DNA of 8,795 nucleotides, taken from positions 1-8,795 of the forward strand of contig CALVPA010000083.1 of NCBI GenBank assembly GCA_944350395.1, written 5' to 3'. The notes below the pieces were generated by a model that was not told where the DNA came from, did not search any database, and saw only the letters and a list, made by a program, of their open reading frames with translations. Numbering within the stretch: the stretch's first letter is position 1; every line of letters starts with the position of its first letter. Of this stretch, positions 6,710 to 8,795 are shown one piece after another. A program made the translations under genes and the position numbers. The DNA comes from an uncultured Bacilli bacterium (GTDB lineage: Bacteria > Bacillota_I > Bacilli_A > RF39 > UBA660).

Positions 6710-6730
6710 TGAAATTATTTACTAATTTCA
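6710..6730 (+). other. Stem-loop downstream of paralogue B (first of two)
   Basis: TGAAATTA (6710-6717) pairs perfectly with TAATTTCA (6723-6730) over a 5-base loop. It has no U run, so it is not a terminator by itself. It lies 10 bases after the stop codon of paralogue B and 9 bases before the stronger hairpin; it may protect the mRNA 3' end or pair alternatively with the next loop, which contains ATTTC. Confidence 0.5.
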
Positions 6731-6739
6731 GTTAGGTTA

Positions 6740-6776
6740 AAATAAAGAGTAATGATTTCAAAATTACTCTTTATTT
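6740..6776 (+). terminator. Terminator or attenuator between paralogue B and the fourth surface gene
   Basis: AAATAAAGAGTAAT (6740-6753) pairs without mismatch with ATTACTCTTTATTT (6763-6776) over a 9-base loop. The 3' arm is U-rich (CTTTATTTG). This is a good intrinsic terminator. No convincing promoter lies between it and the ATG at 6799, so the downstream genes probably depend on readthrough, which would lower their level relative to paralogues A and B. Confidence 0.75.
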
Positions 6777-6798
6777 GTATAACCATTGAGGTGAATTT

Positions 6799-7902
6799 AT
6801 GGCAAATAGTAAAACAAAAAAAAAGACTATTTCTAAAAAAACTAAATCTATTAAAAAGATGCCGAAAAGCGACGATATGACTAAGCATAATATAAAGATA
6901 TCGGTTATAATTATAATACTCGTAGGTATTTTACTAATATTTTCGACTTATGCCTGGTTTTCTGTCAATTTGAATGTACGAATTAAGACGTTCAATATGT
7001 CCGTAACGAAGAACTCCGGCTTGTCGATTTCATTCGATGCGATAAATTTTGATACTTCTGTGGAAATATCATATGACAATCTAATAAGAAATTTGAGAAA
7101 CACTTATCCTAATAACTTGAGTCAGTGGGCTAGTGGGGGATTAACTCCCGTTTCTTCAGTCGGCTTATCCAGCAGTAACACATATTTTTTCGATATGTAT
7201 TCGAGCGGTGGCGGAATAAGGTATCCGAATAAGACAAAGGAAAACGGATTTTTCTCTACATCGTTAATCAAAGAGAATAGTATAAAACAGTTTAACAGTT
7301 ATATCGCTTTCGATCTGTTCTTTAAAAATGATTCGGGTTCGCCGATCGAGGATAATCTGTATTTAGATTATGGAACAGAAATAGTTATGGATGGCGAAGC
7401 TACTGAAGAGATGTATGGTTTATTAAATTCGGTACGAGTCGGCTTTGTTAAAGTGGGCACTTTAGGTATCGATGAGAATCCGACTACTATTCAAAATTTG
7501 CAATGCAACAATAATTGTCAAGCGATAATATATGAACCTAATAGTAGGAATCATACCGATTTGTCTATCGAAAGAGCTGCCAAATATGGTGTAACACTCG
7601 AAAATGGCGAAAGATATACGACGTATGGCACTTATAAATCCGGCGGTCCCATATATGTAGCGAATGCTGTGTCCGGATCTCCGAATTTAGATACGCGTTA
7701 TTTTACGATACAAAATACTATAACTGAAGAAAACTTCGATGACCCGCTTTTCACCGTACCGTACGGCATTACAAAGGTGCGCGTCTACTTATGGATCGAA
7801 GGACAAGATATCGACAGTTTGGAAACAGATTCCGAAGGTGCTGATATTTCGATATCGATCAACTTCATCAAGGATACACAAGGTTATGAAGCTTTTAACT
7901 AA
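6799..7902 (+). CDS. TasA/camelysin-like surface protein with TYAWF signal, divergent short paralogue
   Basis: A 367-residue relative of the two preceding proteins. A long basic cytosolic tail (about 1-33, many Lys) leads to a membrane segment (34-50) and STYAWF (49-54). Shared blocks are GGLTPVSSVG (113-122), SYIAFDLFFKNDSG (167-180), NSVRVGFVKVG (210-220), AIIYEPN (242-248) and ITKVRVYLWIEGQD (324-337). It keeps one cysteine pair (236, 240) where paralogues A and B have their first pair, and lacks the second pair. It also lacks their C-terminal module and ends 30 residues after the EGQD motif. GAGGTGAA lies 6 bases before the ATG. Codon use differs from the preceding genes, with more TCG, CCG, GCG and TCC. 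It could be a minor or capping subunit, or a separate adhesin; this is inference. Confidence 0.82.
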   Translation: MANSKTKKKTISKKTKSIKKMPKSDDMTKHNIKISVIIIILVGILLIFSTYAWFSVNLNVRIKTFNMSVTKNSGLSISFDAINFDTSVEISYDNLIRNLRNTYPNNLSQWASGGLTPVSSVGLSSSNTYFFDMYSSGGGIRYPNKTKENGFFSTSLIKENSIKQFNSYIAFDLFFKNDSGSPIEDNLYLDYGTEIVMDGEATEEMYGLLNSVRVGFVKVGTLGIDENPTTIQNLQCNNNCQAIIYEPNSRNHTDLSIERAAKYGVTLENGERYTTYGTYKSGGPIYVANAVSGSPNLDTRYFTIQNTITEENFDDPLFTVPYGITKVRVYLWIEGQDIDSLETDSEGADISISINFIKDTQGYEAFN

Positions 7903-7926
7903 TAAAATTGGATAAATAGAGGAAAA

Positions 7927-7932
7927 AAGGTG
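7927..7932 (+). promoter_or_regulatory. Ribosome binding site for the 49-residue gene
   Basis: AAGGTG lies 5 bases before the GTG at 7938. The ATG at 7936 in another frame meets a stop at once, so the GTG is the start. Confidence 0.65.
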
Positions 7933-7937
7933 ATAAT

Positions 7938-8087
7938 GTGAAAAATGCAGAAAAGAAAATCGATTTCGATTTATCGAAGTTAACTCTCAAACAATTGATA
8001 GAGGTTTACGAAAATATCGACGAGTTTTTGGGATATTTAAATGACAATAGAATTATTATAGAAGATAAGGAAAATGAAAATGAATAA
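7938..8087 (+). CDS. Small charged protein of 49 residues, function unknown
   Basis: Not recognised. The protein reads MKNAEKKIDFDLSKLTLKQL at the start, then IEVYENIDEFLGYLNDNRII and the acidic tail IEDKENENE. It has no signal or membrane segment and no cysteine; the central part (about 12-37) looks like two amphipathic helices. Support for it being real: a good ribosome site at the correct distance, a 35-base gap from the preceding gene, and an 8-base overlap of its end with the start of the next gene, the arrangement of translationally coupled partners. It may bind the protein encoded next. It starts with GTG. Confidence 0.7.
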   Translation: MKNAEKKIDFDLSKLTLKQLIEVYENIDEFLGYLNDNRIIIEDKENENE

Positions 8088-8795
8088 CTTTTTAGACTTT
8101 ATAAAATCGGATATCGATGCTAAAAAAACTTTATTATCTACACTGCCTACTAGGACTAAAACTAACAAAAATAAATTTAATGAGACGATCGATTCTATAG
8201 AGAAAAAATATACAGAATACCGCGAGAGTCTGTTAAATTATTTGAATGCGAAAAGTAAGTCTTTGGAAATTAAGAGAGATGATGAGGATCTAACTAATCT
8301 CAAAGAAAAAGTAGAATCGCTCGAAAAAGTTAAATTTCTGTTGAATCCCGCCAATACGTATTTTGAAAAGATGGGTTTCGATACATTGATGTATGAGATA
8401 AATAATTATTATATCTTCAATTTTCATTCGTTGAACGAAATTATAAACGAATTTTTAGATAAATTCGAACAGGCTGGAATATTTCTCGAAAGCGACGATT
8501 TCGATTATACTTGCTATGTCCACGAATATATGTCTTCTTTTTTAGAAGTCCGTCATAAAAAGGCTAAAAATTACAACAAGGTGTCAGAAATATTCGAACA
8601 GATCTACTGGATAAATCCGGATATAATCGGACACATAGAGTTAAACTTCAGAAAATTGATAAAGTTAAACGAAAAAAAATTTACTAATTATATTTTGAAA
8701 CTCCAAAAGGAAGTAATGGAAAAAAATAAGATTAGTAATTATGCGATTTGTCTTGAAAAGTTGAAATCGGCATATATCGATTTGAATATGGCAAC
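8080..8795 (+). CDS. Helical coiled-coil cytosolic protein, partial at right edge, function unknown
   Basis: Not recognised. 238 codons are visible and the frame is open at the window end. It starts MNNFLDFIKSDIDAKK and has no signal peptide or membrane segment. Residues about 28-86 are rich in Glu, Lys and Leu with heptad-like spacing (NETIDSIEKKYTEYRESLLN, LKEKVESLEK) and probably form a coiled coil. The rest (88-238) is alpha-helical with many Asn, Phe, Tyr and Glu, including two helix-hairpin-like stretches near FNFHSLNEIINEFLDKFEQA and VSEIFEQIYWINPDI. The ATG at 8080 is 9 bases after AAGG; an in-frame ATG at 8074 is too close to it. The start overlaps the end of the 49-residue gene by 8 bases. 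No nucleotide-binding or catalytic motif is seen in the visible part. Codon use resembles the 6799 gene. Confidence 0.8.
   Translation, partial: MNNFLDFIKSDIDAKKTLLSTLPTRTKTNKNKFNETIDSIEKKYTEYRESLLNYLNAKSKSLEIKRDDEDLTNLKEKVESLEKVKFLLNPANTYFEKMGFDTLMYEINNYYIFNFHSLNEIINEFLDKFEQAGIFLESDDFDYTCYVHEYMSSFLEVRHKKAKNYNKVSEIFEQIYWINPDIIGHIELNFRKLIKLNEKKFTNYILKLQKEVMEKNKISNYAICLEKLKSAYIDLNMA

Noticed and set aside
1..8795. CRISPR array, transposase or prophage genes
   Set aside because: No regularly spaced repeats, terminal inverted repeats or mobile-element proteins are seen on either strand.

Overview
The window is AT-rich DNA from a low-GC Gram-positive bacterium of the Firmicutes/Bacilli type. The evidence is Shine-Dalgarno sites of the AGGAGG/GGTGAT kind, a class A-like D,D-carboxypeptidase with a signal peptide, a textbook sigma-A promoter and a YidD of the Firmicutes type. 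Tryptophan is always TGG and every gene stop is TAA or TAG, so nothing points to a recoded TGA. The overall look (housekeeping genes beside runs of TYAWF-type surface proteins) recalls uncultured gut Bacilli such as the RF39 or 'Mycoplasma CAG' groups, but that placement is inference.

Left part (1-2757): on the minus strand lie the first 28 codons of a ZIP-family metal transporter and, upstream of it, yidD. Divergent from these, on the plus strand, are a DUF362 protein that lacks the ferredoxin insert and a DacF-type D-Ala-D-Ala carboxypeptidase ending in a bidirectional terminator. A serine tRNA (anticodon CGA) follows on the minus strand and shares that terminator.

Middle part (2758-7902): an intergenic region with a strong extended -10 promoter (2883-2910) starts a plus-strand cluster of four related membrane-anchored or secreted proteins. 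The first (2990-3685) is short with a plain N-terminal membrane segment. The next three (3706-5190, 5203-6699, 6799-7902) carry an N-terminal segment ending in STYAWF, like the signal of SipW-processed TasA/camelysin-type proteins, followed by a large beta-rich ectodomain. All four end their core in the same strand pattern with an EGxD motif. The second and third are close paralogues with an extra C-terminal module. Two stem-loops, the second a strong terminator-like hairpin, separate the third gene from the fourth. This cluster is the most interesting part of the window: a probable extracellular fibre or matrix system of multiple paralogous subunits, without a visible SipW peptidase or sortase.

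Right part (7903-8795): the plus-strand run continues into a 49-residue acidic/basic small protein and an overlapping cytosolic, helical, coiled-coil protein cut by the window edge. I recognise neither. Their tight packing behind the surface genes suggests a joint role, but this is only context.
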